Under the pieces are notes generated by a model. The model made no database searches. It saw nothing but the letters and a program-made list of their open reading frames with translations, and was not told the origin of the DNA. From CAZNPL01 sp964574815 (GTDB taxonomy: Bacteria; Planctomycetota; Phycisphaerae; UBA1845): a stretch of DNA of 64,000 bases. A program made the translations under genes and the position numbers. Shown one piece after another: positions 1 to 8,340 of this stretch; position 1 is the stretch's first letter, and each line of letters opens with the position of its first letter. The stretch is from the NCBI GenBank assembly GCA_964574815.1, contig CAZNPL010000035.1:9117-73116 (forward strand), read 5' to 3'.

Positions 1-1
1 G

Positions 2-1438
2 GCCACCGATTTCGAGTATCATCGAAACGGTGAGGTGCGGATGATCATCCAGCGGACTTGGCACGAAAGCAGCGGCACCGTCAGCAACGACGAGCTCGTC
101 TCGATCCACGAGGTGCGCGGCAACGGCCGCCGGCGCCACATGCTCCGCCCGTGGAATTTCCAGTCCGACGGCCAGGGCGGCTGGACCCTCTCGCCCGACA
201 ACGCCTCGGCGTTATGGACCGTCTACGACGGCGACGAGCCGACGGCCGACTACCGAATCATCGACGGTGACGGTCCGGGGTTCACCGGCGACCTGGAAAA
301 GAGCTACACCCTCGGCCTGGCCCAGCGCACCGGCGAAGGCGAGGTCAAGTACTTCCACACCGACCACCTCGGCACCACCCAGGCCATGACCGACGCCAAC
401 CAGACCCCCGAACCCCGCATCGTCTACACCGCCTTCGGGGAGGTGATCAGCGCGAGCTCACCGCCCGATACGCGCTATCAGTACGTTGGCGAGAAGGGTT
501 ACGAGTCGTTTTCAGATCTGCCATTTCTCCACGTGGGGCACCGATGGTACGATCCCGCGAGTGGGCGGTTCCTCCAACGGGATCCGCTCGGAATCGACGG
601 TGGGATGAATGTCTACGTTTATGCCGCGGGGACGCCGACATCAAGTGCCGACCCTTCCGGGCTCGATCGCTTTTACGAGCGAAAACCCGGACACAGCTAT
701 TTCTATCTGGAGCGTGACGACGGGACGTACGATCGGTACGATTTCGTGCCAGGCCCGGGCGATAACGGTGAGGTCAACGCGGGCATAATCACTACAACCA
801 CTGGCAAGATCCACCATGAGAACGTGAAATCCGTGCCGAAGGGAGCCGTGCGGTGGCGGTCCACACGTAACGAAGACGAAAGAGACCGTGAACTGATTGA
901 AGAGCAGAGAAAGAACCCACCGCGCTACCATTTTTGGGGAACACACGGGCATAATTGTATGTCCTGGGCGACGCAATGGGTGAAAAAGGTCAAACCTCGA
1001 ACCTCCCGCCCTGAATTCTGCTTCCCGGCAGGAACACTCGTGCTAACTGAAGGGGGACTGGCCGCAATAGAGAATGTTCGTATTGGAACAGCGATACCCT
1101 CTCTCAACCCTGAGAACCATCAACAACAGGTAGCCGAAGTCGCAAGCGTACAACAGTCGGAGACGAGCCTACTCGTGCACATCACCGCGCGGGGCGAGAT
1201 CATCTCGTGCACGCGGGAACATCCGGTATGGGTCGTCAGGCGAGGTTGGACGCATGCGGGCGATCTCGATGCGAGCGATGAGCTCTTGAGCGTGAGATAC
1301 GGAGTCGTCGGTATCGATCGTCTGGAGAGCGAAGCACTTGACAAGCCAGTGCACGTGTACGCTCTGACGGTCGAATCTAGCGGGACATACTTGGTTGGAA
1401 AAACCGGAATCCTCGTCCACAACAAGCCTTATCCATAA
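2..1438 (+). CDS. Rhs/YD-repeat protein, 3' part, with C-terminal Hint domain (partial at left edge)
   Basis: The reading frame is open to the left edge, so only the C-terminal 478 residues are seen. The Rhs core end is clear: a YQYVGEKGYES segment, then RWYDPASGRFLQRDP near 542-586, then an N-Y-Y-DPSG segment ending near 660. After the core comes a variable tip of about 120 residues (661-1018) with PGHSYFYLE (His at 692) and GHNCMSWA (Cys at 956). From Cys at 1019 (CFPAGTLVLTEGG) to VHN just before the stop is a Hint (intein-like autoprocessing) domain, with the THxHPxxV-type block present as TREHPVWVV. Rhs proteins are exported or cell-surface shells that carry toxic tips; Hint domains release or process them. 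Toxin function of this tip is inference. The following gene could be its partner. Confidence 0.85.
   Translation, partial: ATDFEYHRNGEVRMIIQRTWHESSGTVSNDELVSIHEVRGNGRRRHMLRPWNFQSDGQGGWTLSPDNASALWTVYDGDEPTADYRIIDGDGPGFTGDLEKSYTLGLAQRTGEGEVKYFHTDHLGTTQAMTDANQTPEPRIVYTAFGEVISASSPPDTRYQYVGEKGYESFSDLPFLHVGHRWYDPASGRFLQRDPLGIDGGMNVYVYAAGTPTSSADPSGLDRFYERKPGHSYFYLERDDGTYDRYDFVPGPGDNGEVNAGIITTTTGKIHHENVKSVPKGAVRWRSTRNEDERDRELIEEQRKNPPRYHFWGTHGHNCMSWATQWVKKVKPRTSRPEFCFPAGTLVLTEGGLAAIENVRIGTAIPSLNPENHQQQVAEVASVQQSETSLLVHITARGEIISCTREHPVWVVRRGWTHAGDLDASDELLSVRYGVVGIDRLESEALDKPVHVYALTVESSGTYLVGKTGILVHNKPYP
6..236. repeat. Direct repeat copy A inside Rhs gene (231 bp)
   Basis: Positions 6-236 are nearly identical to 2701-2931 (offset 2695). 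Differences are scattered substitutions, mainly around 150-190. Both copies encode the same Rhs segment (DFEYHRNGEVRMIIQRTWHE and following), in the same orientation. Identity was judged by eye. Confidence 0.9.
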
Positions 1439-1590
1439 TGGGTACGTCGCTTTGTGTGCCACGCGGCTCTTGGCGCTCAATACGGACAGTGGCCGAGGTT
1501 CGTGGTTTGCGCGGGGAGCGAGGAACAAGTAGCTGCTAAACGACTGGACTTGGAGCTGTCCGAGTACGCAGGCCGTAGAGGGAGGCACTA

Positions 1591-2178
1591 ATGAAGAGAG
1601 CAATATGGATCGTACCGTGGTTCTCCACCGTCGTTCTTGGCGTGAGCACGTTGACTCTTCTTCATTACGCACGTTCCGTCCATGGCTGGGAGCGTTCACG
1701 GTGGGAATCTGATCGATGCAGAGTACTTGAGCGCGTGGGAGAACGATTGCGCACGTACGCAGAGCAGCGCGCGGGAAACCTTCCATCCGACGTAGAGGCC
1801 TTGATCCGCGCGGGAGTCGTTGCGCGGAGTGAGCTGGACTTTACGGACATGAACGCGCAGACTCGAGTGCGCAGAGCGTTCCGACTGGTGCCAACGATTG
1901 CACTTCCTGGCGAACTCATCATCGTCGTCGAAACCTATGATCGATATCCGGATCTTAAGCTATGTTTGCGCCTGGACGGGTCGGTTATCATTTTCGGAAA
2001 AGGCGACACGCTCGATGAGGACGATCGAAGGCGAGAAGATCTAGGCCTGAATAAGGCATCGCCGATGACAGATGTCGGGGCGAGTCGCTGGAATGGCGAC
2101 GCGTCCCGAGGCCTCGACGTTCGGAGACGAGGCAGAGAGCATTTCTTCGTTAGCCGGCTCTTGGCACGCCGTCCGTAA
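1591..2178 (+). CDS. Small membrane-anchored protein of unknown function downstream of Rhs tip
   Basis: A 195-residue protein starting with an ATG behind a strong GGGAGG ribosome site. One hydrophobic segment (about residues 5-25) is followed by a soluble domain. The stretch LPSDVEALIRAGVVARSELDF and the later CLRLDGSVIIF resemble the head region of planctomycete type II pseudopilin-like proteins, but the N terminus lacks a clear prepilin cleavage motif. The last 30 residues are Arg-rich and may be read-through into the degraded junction with the next Rhs fragment. Its position directly after an Rhs tip is the usual place for an immunity gene, and a membrane anchor would fit a toxin acting outside the cytoplasm. 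That role is a guess from position only. Confidence 0.6.
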   Translation: MKRAIWIVPWFSTVVLGVSTLTLLHYARSVHGWERSRWESDRCRVLERVGERLRTYAEQRAGNLPSDVEALIRAGVVARSELDFTDMNAQTRVRRAFRLVPTIALPGELIIVVETYDRYPDLKLCLRLDGSVIIFGKGDTLDEDDRRREDLGLNKASPMTDVGASRWNGDASRGLDVRRRGREHFFVSRLLARRP

Positions 2179-2207
2179 CGTAGAGCGCGTCGCGGGCGCC
2201 AACATCT

Positions 2208-2945
2208 GTGTACGACGACGTCGAACGGGTGGACGTGATCCGGCATCGGTCGGGGGGCGGGATCGACTTCTTAAAGCTGGACTATGAGTACGATTCGCGC
2301 GGGCGGATCGACAGGATCATCGAGACCGAGGGCGGGTTTACGACGGAGGTGGATTATACGTATGACGACCGGGGGCGCTTGACGGGCGAGAAGCGGTGCT
2401 CGCCGGATTGCACGAGCCCGATCCAGACCGTGTACGATCTGGAGTATCACTACGATCAGGGTGGGAATCGCTTGTACAAGTGGGACTGGGTGGGCAACCT
2501 GGTCACGGATTACCAGTACGATCCGGGCAACAACCGGCTGACGGACTACGAAGTCCGCGTGATCGGCACGACGGACGTGGTGGAGCGGGTGGTGTACGAG
2601 TACTTCCACGCCACGGACAAGGCGGGGAACGTTCGGCGGGTGGCCCGGAAGTCGGCCGACGTGCCCGGTCCGGACCCGGTCGCCTGGTCGGTCGAAGCCT
2701 CCGATTTCGAGTATCATCGAAACGGTGAGGTGCGGATGATCATCCAGCGGACCTGGCACGAAAGCAGCGGCACCGTCAGCAACGACGAGCTCGTCTCGAT
2801 CCACGAGGTGCGCGGCAACGGCCGCCAGCGCCACATGCTCCGCCCGTGGGGCTTCGAGCCGGACGGGTTTGGCGGCTGGAACATCTCGCCCGACAACGCC
2901 TCGGCGTTATGGACGGTCTACGACGGCGACGAAGGCACCGCCGGC
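2208..2945 (+). pseudogene. Truncated Rhs/YD-repeat gene remnant
   Basis: The frame from 2208 encodes typical YD repeats (YEYDSRGRIDRIIETEGG, YTYDDRGRLTGEKR, YQYDPGNNRLTDYE) and then the same segment as the partial Rhs gene at the left edge. It lacks an N-terminal region and breaks off at about 2935-2945, where the sequence changes to the 3' end of the convergent gene. Beyond that the frame only mirrors the opposite strand. It therefore looks like an orphan Rhs segment left by duplication or cassette displacement. The exact left boundary, between about 2060 and 2205, cannot be fixed from this sequence. Confidence 0.8.
2701..2931. repeat. Direct repeat copy B inside Rhs remnant (231 bp)
   Basis: Second copy of the Rhs segment at 6-236, same orientation. 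The homology stops at about 2931, just before the junction with the convergent secreted-protein gene, so the repeat end marks a recombination breakpoint. Confidence 0.9.
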
Positions 2946-3967
2946 CCCGTTTGCACGCCGACAAAGTACTCGTGGTCATTCACGTCAATGTGCCCGTTTG
3001 AGTTGAAGTCCAGAACCCGACACGCGTCATCGTCGATTTCGCGGGCAAACGCCGTCCAGCAGCTTTGCAAACTGCCCCAATCAACCAGGTCAATGTCCTC
3101 GTCGCCGTCGTAGTCACCGAACGAATTGACCGGAATGAACTGGACGCCGCGTCTGTTTAACATCAACGCCTGGCCATTGGCCACGTTGATACCCAGCCCC
3201 TTGTTGTTCGTCGCCGTGTTGTCTCGAAGAACGATGGTGTCACCCGTGATCTCATCCATGTGCAGGCCCCCGACAAGATACTCGAAGCTTACGTTCGTGC
3301 TGTTGAATCCGTTCGGCTCATCGTTGGTGATCGCCGTGGGCATCGGGTCCGCATCACCCGGGTTCCAGAACGACCGTGGCCAGGCCAGCCCAATGTTGGG
3401 ATAGGTATCGAGAAGACTCTCGGGAAGGAACCCGTCATTCTCAAGCTGATGCCACCAGAGCGCGCGCGAAATACGCCGCAGATGCTGCTGCGCAACGCTT
3501 ACGTTCGTCGGGAACGGAAGCTCGACGGGAGGAATGGTCTCGATTCCGAAGTCGGACGTGATGTAGCTGATAAAGTTACCGTTGTTGTTGAATGGGCTCG
3601 CGTCCCAGATGATCGGATCATCGCCGGCCAGTTCGCCCAGGTGACCTGTCTGAAACAGGAAGCTGATCTGCGCACTATTCGGCGCGTTTGGGATCGAATT
3701 GTCGATCTGCGTCGGTGCGGGATCGTTATCCCCCGGGTGCCAGAAGACTTCCGGTGCGATTTCCACAGCGTGGAGCAAGTGAACAGGGTCGTCAAGCCAT
3801 TCCTCGTTCTGGTTGATATAGGCCGAAACCGCTCTGCCTAGCTGCTTGAGCCGCATGTGGGCGATCACGGCATTGTCCGCCAACTCGTCGCCCGCGACTG
3901 AACGCACCGCCATGGCGAACCCTGCCAACAGCGCACCGACCCCGACGGCCACCATATACTGTTTCAT
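2918..3967 (-). CDS. Secreted protein with duplicated pseudopilin-like domain and dockerin-like C terminus
   Basis: The ATG at 3967 is preferred over longer starts because it follows an AGGGG site and begins a signal peptide (MKQYMVAVGVGALLAGFAMA). The protein, about 349 residues, has two copies of one domain: each begins with a helix (HMRLKQLGRAVSAYINQ; HLRRISRALWWHQLEN), then a W-x-PGDxDPxPT block (FWHPGDNDPAPT; FWNPGDADPMPT), then a beta-rich segment (ISFLFQTG; VSFEYLVG). This helix-plus-sheet layout resembles planctomycete pseudopilin heads. The C terminus has two calcium-loop-like segments, DYDGDEDIDLVDW and DFNSNGHIDVNDHEYF, as in dockerin-type tails. The last nine or so residues lie within the Rhs repeat, so the original C terminus was probably replaced by the rearrangement. 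Function unknown; exported. Confidence 0.75.
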   Translation of the reverse strand: MKQYMVAVGVGALLAGFAMAVRSVAGDELADNAVIAHMRLKQLGRAVSAYINQNEEWLDDPVHLLHAVEIAPEVFWHPGDNDPAPTQIDNSIPNAPNSAQISFLFQTGHLGELAGDDPIIWDASPFNNNGNFISYITSDFGIETIPPVELPFPTNVSVAQQHLRRISRALWWHQLENDGFLPESLLDTYPNIGLAWPRSFWNPGDADPMPTAITNDEPNGFNSTNVSFEYLVGGLHMDEITGDTIVLRDNTATNNKGLGINVANGQALMLNRRGVQFIPVNSFGDYDGDEDIDLVDWGSLQSCWTAFAREIDDDACRVLDFNSNGHIDVNDHEYFVGVQTGPAVPSSPS

Positions 3968-4846
3968 CACACTGCCCCTTACACGCGTCAGGCAATCGAC
4001 TTGGAACACCACCTCGTCGCGCTCATTGTCGTGCGGTCCAGGGCACCTGTCGAGCACCACCAAGGGCTTCTCTGGCCGAGCGGCAGGCTGGTCCCAGGCC
4101 CCGGCTCCCTGGGCGACCTGCAAGGCATCAACGACCCACATGGGATCGGGACCCGGCAAACGCTTTTCGGATTAGCAAACTCCAGCCAACGCGCCCGTTC
4201 CAACTGCCACCATTCCCTGGGAACTCCCAAAAGCACCCCAAGGAGGCGCCGCCCCAACAGAACCAGCTGGACCGAATGCGGAACCCGGGCGTTAGGCGAT
4301 CTGCCTGCCAACCCAAGCTCGCCAAGCGGCCGACGAAACAAATGAGAACCGCAACAAATGAGAACATCGTGAGGGGCTTCGCCGGCCGCTCGCGATCACC
4401 ACCGCGAGTGTCAACGGCGGTCCGCTCATCAAGCGGCCCTGCCGCCAAATGAACGACTGCGACCGCCAACCCGGGCTCAACTGCGCTCCGGCTGAAGGCT
4501 GACGGCTAACGGCTGTTGGCTCCCTTCTGACAACTGAAAACCGATAATTGAAAAACTCTTCCTCTCCCGGCACTCACCCCTGAAACGTTGCGGATATCGC
4601 GTGTTCCACATTTTTCCAAAAAACCTGGAACAGCCCCCGTGTTCTTTAGGCAGAGGGAAAACAGCGCACCCGAAGTGCGCGCCAACGGAGACCGCGACGG
4701 ATGCCCGAACAATGCCAACCCGATCCGCCCTACCCAACCGAGCAGCCTCCCCGTCGCCCGCGCAATCCGCCCCCAACCCGCCGAATTTGCAGACGCACAC
4801 GGCTCCCAAGCGTGCACCACTACGCCTGCGCCCCTCCCTTTTTTTT

Positions 4847-5184
4847 CGAAACGAACCCAACCTTCCCGGGCTCCGTCAAGCATCGACGCTTCGAACCTAC
4901 CCCTGGACCGCGCCACGCATCAGAGCCGGGAGCGCCAGCGACCGGACCCGCGAACGCCCCTCGCGTTACGAGCGCCCGCGCCAAACGAAGCCAACACTGC
5001 ACAGGTCGTCAGAGTTGCCCGCCACACGCCGCCCACCCCGCCCCGGCGCCGGCCACCACTCGAGCTTGCGATGGTCAAAAAACGAAACGAACCCAAGCTC
5101 CGCCAGAGTCTTCAGTTATCAGACCTGCGGACCCAGGCCGCCGACGGCTGCGCCACCCCGCGCGCCGGCGCCAAACGAAGCCAC
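4847..5184. repeat. Four spaced AAACGAASCCAM motifs
   Basis: The motif occurs at 4847-4860 (CGAAACGAACCCAA), 4983-4994 (AAACGAAGCCAA), 5083-5096 (CGAAACGAACCCAA) and 5173-5184 (AAACGAAGCCAC), spaced about 90-135 bases and all in the same orientation. Translated, it gives the RNEPN/RNEAN-type strings that turn up in spurious predicted proteins of planctomycete genomes (from general familiarity). Not a CRISPR: spacers are unequal and the repeat is short and imperfect. Confidence 0.6.
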
Positions 5185-5222
5185 CCGAACTCCACGCCAC
5201 AAGACCGCCCCCCGCCAGTAAG

Positions 5223-5257
5223 CCTTCGTCCCTTCGTCCCTCCGTCCCTTCGTCCCT
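5223..5257. repeat. CTTCGTCCC tandem repeat
   Basis: Four near-perfect 9-10 base units of the CCTTCGTCCC / CCTCCGTCCC type. A shorter copy is at 8184-8206 in another intergenic region, so this is a dispersed simple repeat rather than part of a gene. Confidence 0.7.
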
Positions 5258-5363
5258 GCCCCCGCCCGGCACTGCTTGCGGCCACCGGGACGATCGCCAT
5301 ACTTGTACGCCGGGATTCGCAGGAGCGTTGTCGGCGACGCCCACAGCACATGGGAGACCCGTG

Positions 5364-6296
5364 ATGTCGGAACACGTGACGCTGACCAACCCGTGGATCG
5401 TGGCCGTCTGGCCCGGTATGGGACAGGTGGCCATGAGCGGCGGCTACTACCTCCTCGCCAAGCTCGGCATGTATCAACTCGCCGAGTTCTCGGCCCGAGA
5501 GCTGTTCGAGGTCGAATACGTCGAGGTCAAAGGCGGCTTGGTCCACACCGGCGGACTGCCCCGAAGCCGCCTGTTCGTCTGGATCGACCCCAACAAGCGA
5601 CACGACATCATCGTCTTCATCGGCGAGGCTCAGCCGCCTCACGGAAAATACGCCTTCTGCCGCCGGCTCATCGAATACGCCCAGGATCTTGGCGTCCAAC
5701 GGGTCTTCACCTTCGCCGCGATGGCCTCCCAGATGCACCCCCGCGACGAGTCCCGCGTCTACGGCGTCGCAGCCGACCAGGACAGCCTCGAAGAACTCAA
5801 ACGCCTCGAACTGGAAATCCTCGAAGACGGCCAGATCAGCGGGCTGAACGGCGTGCTGCTTGGCGTCGCCGCCGAAGCCGGCATGCGCGGCACCTGCCTG
5901 CTCGGCGAAATGCCCCACCTCTTCGCCCAACTGCCCTTCCCAAAAGCCTCGCTCGCCGTCCTGGAAGTCTTCACCACCATCGCCGGCATCGAGTTGGACT
6001 TCTCCGAGCTCCGCCAGCAGGCCCAGACCATGGAGGAGAACCTCGACGACCTGCTCGGAAAACTGCAACAGGCTATGGAGGCGCAGCAGCCGCAGGAAGA
6101 AGAACAGTGGCCCATCCCCGAGCCCGAGGAGGAGCACGGCCCCAGCGCAGAAGATCGGCAGCGGATCGAACAACTCTTCCGCCAGGCCGAGCAGGACCGC
6201 TCCAAAGCCTACGAGCTCAAACGCGAGCTTGACCGCCTGGGCGTCTTCCGCGAATACGAGGACCGCTTCCTCGACCTGTTCAACAAGCCGCGCTGA
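5364..6296 (+). CDS. PAC2 family protein (proteasome assembly chaperone 2-like)
   Basis: The ATG at 5364 follows a GGGAGA site; sequence upstream in the same frame is repeat DNA, not protein. The 310-residue protein opens with a PAC2-type domain (TNPWIVAVWPGMGQVAMSGGYYLLAKLG, then VFIGEAQPP and an alternating alpha/beta core through about residue 210). PAC2 proteins in archaea and eukaryotes chaperone proteasome assembly; bacterial members often have no proven partner. The C-terminal third is different: Gln/Glu-rich and predicted coiled coil (MEENLDDLLGKLQQAMEAQQ, then an acidic EEEQWPIPEPEEEHG linker and a helical RIEQLFRQAEQDRSKAYELKRELD end). No proteasome gene lies in the window. Confidence 0.8.
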   Translation: MSEHVTLTNPWIVAVWPGMGQVAMSGGYYLLAKLGMYQLAEFSARELFEVEYVEVKGGLVHTGGLPRSRLFVWIDPNKRHDIIVFIGEAQPPHGKYAFCRRLIEYAQDLGVQRVFTFAAMASQMHPRDESRVYGVAADQDSLEELKRLELEILEDGQISGLNGVLLGVAAEAGMRGTCLLGEMPHLFAQLPFPKASLAVLEVFTTIAGIELDFSELRQQAQTMEENLDDLLGKLQQAMEAQQPQEEEQWPIPEPEEEHGPSAEDRQRIEQLFRQAEQDRSKAYELKRELDRLGVFREYEDRFLDLFNKPR

Positions 6297-6448
6297 ATAC
6301 GCGCATGTACTGTATCATGGGAAACCACAACGCCCCCTCCGGCCCGGAGCGCATCGGCGACTTTACTATAGTATTTGGCGGCCCCGGCCTGCGTGCGCCA
6401 TGACCGAGGATGCCGCCGGCCGGCCCCGGCGACGGAAGATGCTCATGT

Positions 6449-8038
6449 TCAGCCCATCGCCTCGCGCAGGCGCCGCGCCTGATCGCCGACCTCCCTGCGT
6501 TCCTTCGAGTCCAGGCGGTCCACGTTCTTCAGCATCATCGCCATCCTCCGGTTCGTGCGAAAGCGCCGGCGATTGCAAATCAGAAAGTCCCAGTAGAACG
6601 TGGTAAAGGGGCAGGCATCGGATCCGGTGCGCTTGGCCGGGTCATAACGGCAATTCTCACAGTAGTTGCTCATCCGCTGGATGTAGCGGCCGCTGGCCGC
6701 GTAGGGCTTGGTGCCCACGATGCCGCCGTCCGCGTGCATCACCATGCCCAGCGTGTTCGGCAGCGTCACCCAATCCACCGCATCCACGTACATCGCCAGG
6801 TACCAGTCGCTGATCGCACGCGGATGCACGCCCGCGATCAGTGCGAAGTTACCGGTCACCATCAGCCGCTGAATGTGGTGGCCGTACCCGTATTCGAGCA
6901 CCTCACCGATGCACACCCGCATGCACGCCATGTCCGTCTCGCCCGTCCAGTAGAACGACGGCAGGCTCCCGTGCTGATCGAGCTCGTTGCGGTCAACGTA
7001 GCCCGGACCTTCGTGCCAGTAGACGCCGTGGATGAACTCGCGCCAGCCGATGAGCTGCCGGACGAAACCCTCGACGCTGTTCAGCGGGGCCGCTCCAGAC
7101 TCGTAAGCGGCCAACGCCGCGTCGACACACTCGCGCGGATCCAGCAGCTTCAGGTTCAGCGCCGCCGACAGCAGCGAATGGTACACAAACGGCTCGCCCC
7201 CCCACATGGCATCCTGGTAGGTGCCGAAGAGCGGCAGGCGCTTGGCGATGAAATCCTTCAATGCCCTTCGGGCCTCCGCCCGCGTCACCGGCCAACGGAA
7301 CCCCTCGAGCGAGCCGCGGTGGTCGCCAAATCGCTTCGCAACCCCATCGAGCACCTCGCGCGTGATCTCGTCCGGACGCGGTGTGTAGGGCCGCGGAAGG
7401 TCAGGCGCCTGCCGGAACGTCCCGCGGTTCTCTTTATCGTAGTTCCACTGGCCGCCGGCCGGTTGGCCGTCGCGATCCATCAGGATGCCGAGCTCCTTTC
7501 GTTGGAGCCTGTAGAAATGCTCCATGACGGGCTGCTTCCGACCGGCCATCCAATCGGCGAACTCTTCGTTGCTCACGAAAAAGTGCTCATCGCGGAGCAA
7601 ATCGAGTGGGACGCCGGCGGTGTCCGCCGCGCGTTCGATGGCCTCTTTGACGCGCCACTCGCCGGGCTGCGTGCAGACGAGGCGCTCGGGCCTCAAGGCC
7701 TGCGCGGCACGCTGAACCTCGCCACGGAATGTGTGGGTATTGTCCGGGTCGTCGAGCATCACGTAGTGTACTCGGTACTGCCGACGATTCAGTTCAGCAG
7801 CGAAGTGACGCATCGCGGCCAGGAACAGCGCAATGCGCTGCTTGTGCGACCAGACCTGGGTCGACTCTTCGGCCGCCTCGATCATCAAGACGGCGTCCTT
7901 TGCTTTGTCGATCCGGGCCAAGGCCTCGGCCTGCGAGTTCAGTTGGTCGCCCGGCACCAGGACGAGATGCCGCACGGAACCCTGTACCTTGAGACGCGGG
8001 AACGTGCGCCGCCGAGTCGTCGCGCCTATCTTGCCCAT
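6449..8038 (-). CDS. Cryptochrome/photolyase family protein, FeS (PhrB/(6-4) photolyase) type
   Basis: 529 residues, usual length for the deoxyribodipyrimidine photolyase-related family. The N-terminal Rossmann-like antenna domain starts at RHLVLVPGDQLN. The C-terminal FAD domain has GYGHHIQRLMVTGNFALIAG and the DWVTLPNTLGMVMHADGG segment typical of this family. Four cysteines that can hold a 4Fe-4S cluster are present: one in MACMRVC, then YCENC and DACPF, the last three spaced C-x2-C-x12-C as in Agrobacterium PhrB. Known members repair (6-4) photoproducts with blue light or act as photoreceptors. It diverges from the SDR gene across a 302-base gap and lies next to other flavin/redox genes, a company seen for light-induced clusters elsewhere. 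Confidence 0.93.
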   Translation of the reverse strand: MGKIGATTRRRTFPRLKVQGSVRHLVLVPGDQLNSQAEALARIDKAKDAVLMIEAAEESTQVWSHKQRIALFLAAMRHFAAELNRRQYRVHYVMLDDPDNTHTFRGEVQRAAQALRPERLVCTQPGEWRVKEAIERAADTAGVPLDLLRDEHFFVSNEEFADWMAGRKQPVMEHFYRLQRKELGILMDRDGQPAGGQWNYDKENRGTFRQAPDLPRPYTPRPDEITREVLDGVAKRFGDHRGSLEGFRWPVTRAEARRALKDFIAKRLPLFGTYQDAMWGGEPFVYHSLLSAALNLKLLDPRECVDAALAAYESGAAPLNSVEGFVRQLIGWREFIHGVYWHEGPGYVDRNELDQHGSLPSFYWTGETDMACMRVCIGEVLEYGYGHHIQRLMVTGNFALIAGVHPRAISDWYLAMYVDAVDWVTLPNTLGMVMHADGGIVGTKPYAASGRYIQRMSNYCENCRYDPAKRTGSDACPFTTFYWDFLICNRRRFRTNRRMAMMLKNVDRLDSKERREVGDQARRLREAMG

Positions 8039-8340
8039 GCAACCATTATGACCGACGAAACAATGCCGAAACAGAGCCGCCTGATACGATCAATGTCCAG
8101 GCTCTATGCCGCCACGTACGTCCCCTTCAACGACCATACAAAACGCCCGCCCAGCCAGCGACGTCCTCAGGGAGAAGTGCCCCCTCCTCCGTCCCTTCGT
8201 CCCTTGCTTGGACTGCGGATCAGGTTCCCCGCAGCGGGCGAAGCCCGCCCGCGACGAAAGAGGGAAATCCATAGGGCTGCTCTCTACAATAGCTCCGATC
8301 GAGGCCGAGGGCCTTAACCAACTTTGGGAGGATGTTCACC
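8039..8340. other. Divergent intergenic region between photolyase and SDR genes
   Basis: Must hold promoters for both directions. Toward the photolyase gene a weak CTGTTT - 18 bases - CATAAT pair can be seen on the minus strand, ending just before the start codon. A CTTCGTCCC repeat remnant lies at 8184-8206. I looked for a palindromic LitR/CarH-type operator and did not see one. Confidence 0.4.
8184..8206. repeat. Short CTTCGTCCC repeat copy
   Basis: About two and a half units of the same simple repeat found at 5223-5257. Confidence 0.6.

Larger units (their letters stand above)
3968..5363. other. Gene-free, repeat-rich intergenic region (about 1.4 kb)
   Basis: No convincing gene is seen. 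The frames that stay open here give Pro/Arg/Thr-rich translations without domain features, in all frames at once, which is typical of biased noncoding DNA. It contains a 13-bp direct repeat AACAAATGAGAAC (4337-4349 and 4353-4365), a run of GGCTGAAGGCTGACGGCTAA type (4490-4520), four ACGAASCCA motifs and a CTTCGTCCC tandem array (both listed separately). The leader of the PAC2 gene lies at its right end, with a GGGAGA ribosome site. Confidence 0.7.

Noticed and set aside
4588..5364. Pro/Arg-rich frames of 200-260 residues upstream of the PAC2 gene
   Set aside because: All three frames are open at once and contain repeat-derived RNEPN-like strings; no ribosome site.
6410..8317. 635-residue plus-strand frame opposite the photolyase gene
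   Set aside because: Antisense shadow of a clear FeS photolyase; His/Arg-rich with no domain features or ribosome site.
8039..8340. LitR/CarH-type operator upstream of the photolyase cluster
   Set aside because: I looked for a palindromic B12-photoreceptor site and found none, and no such regulator gene is in the window.
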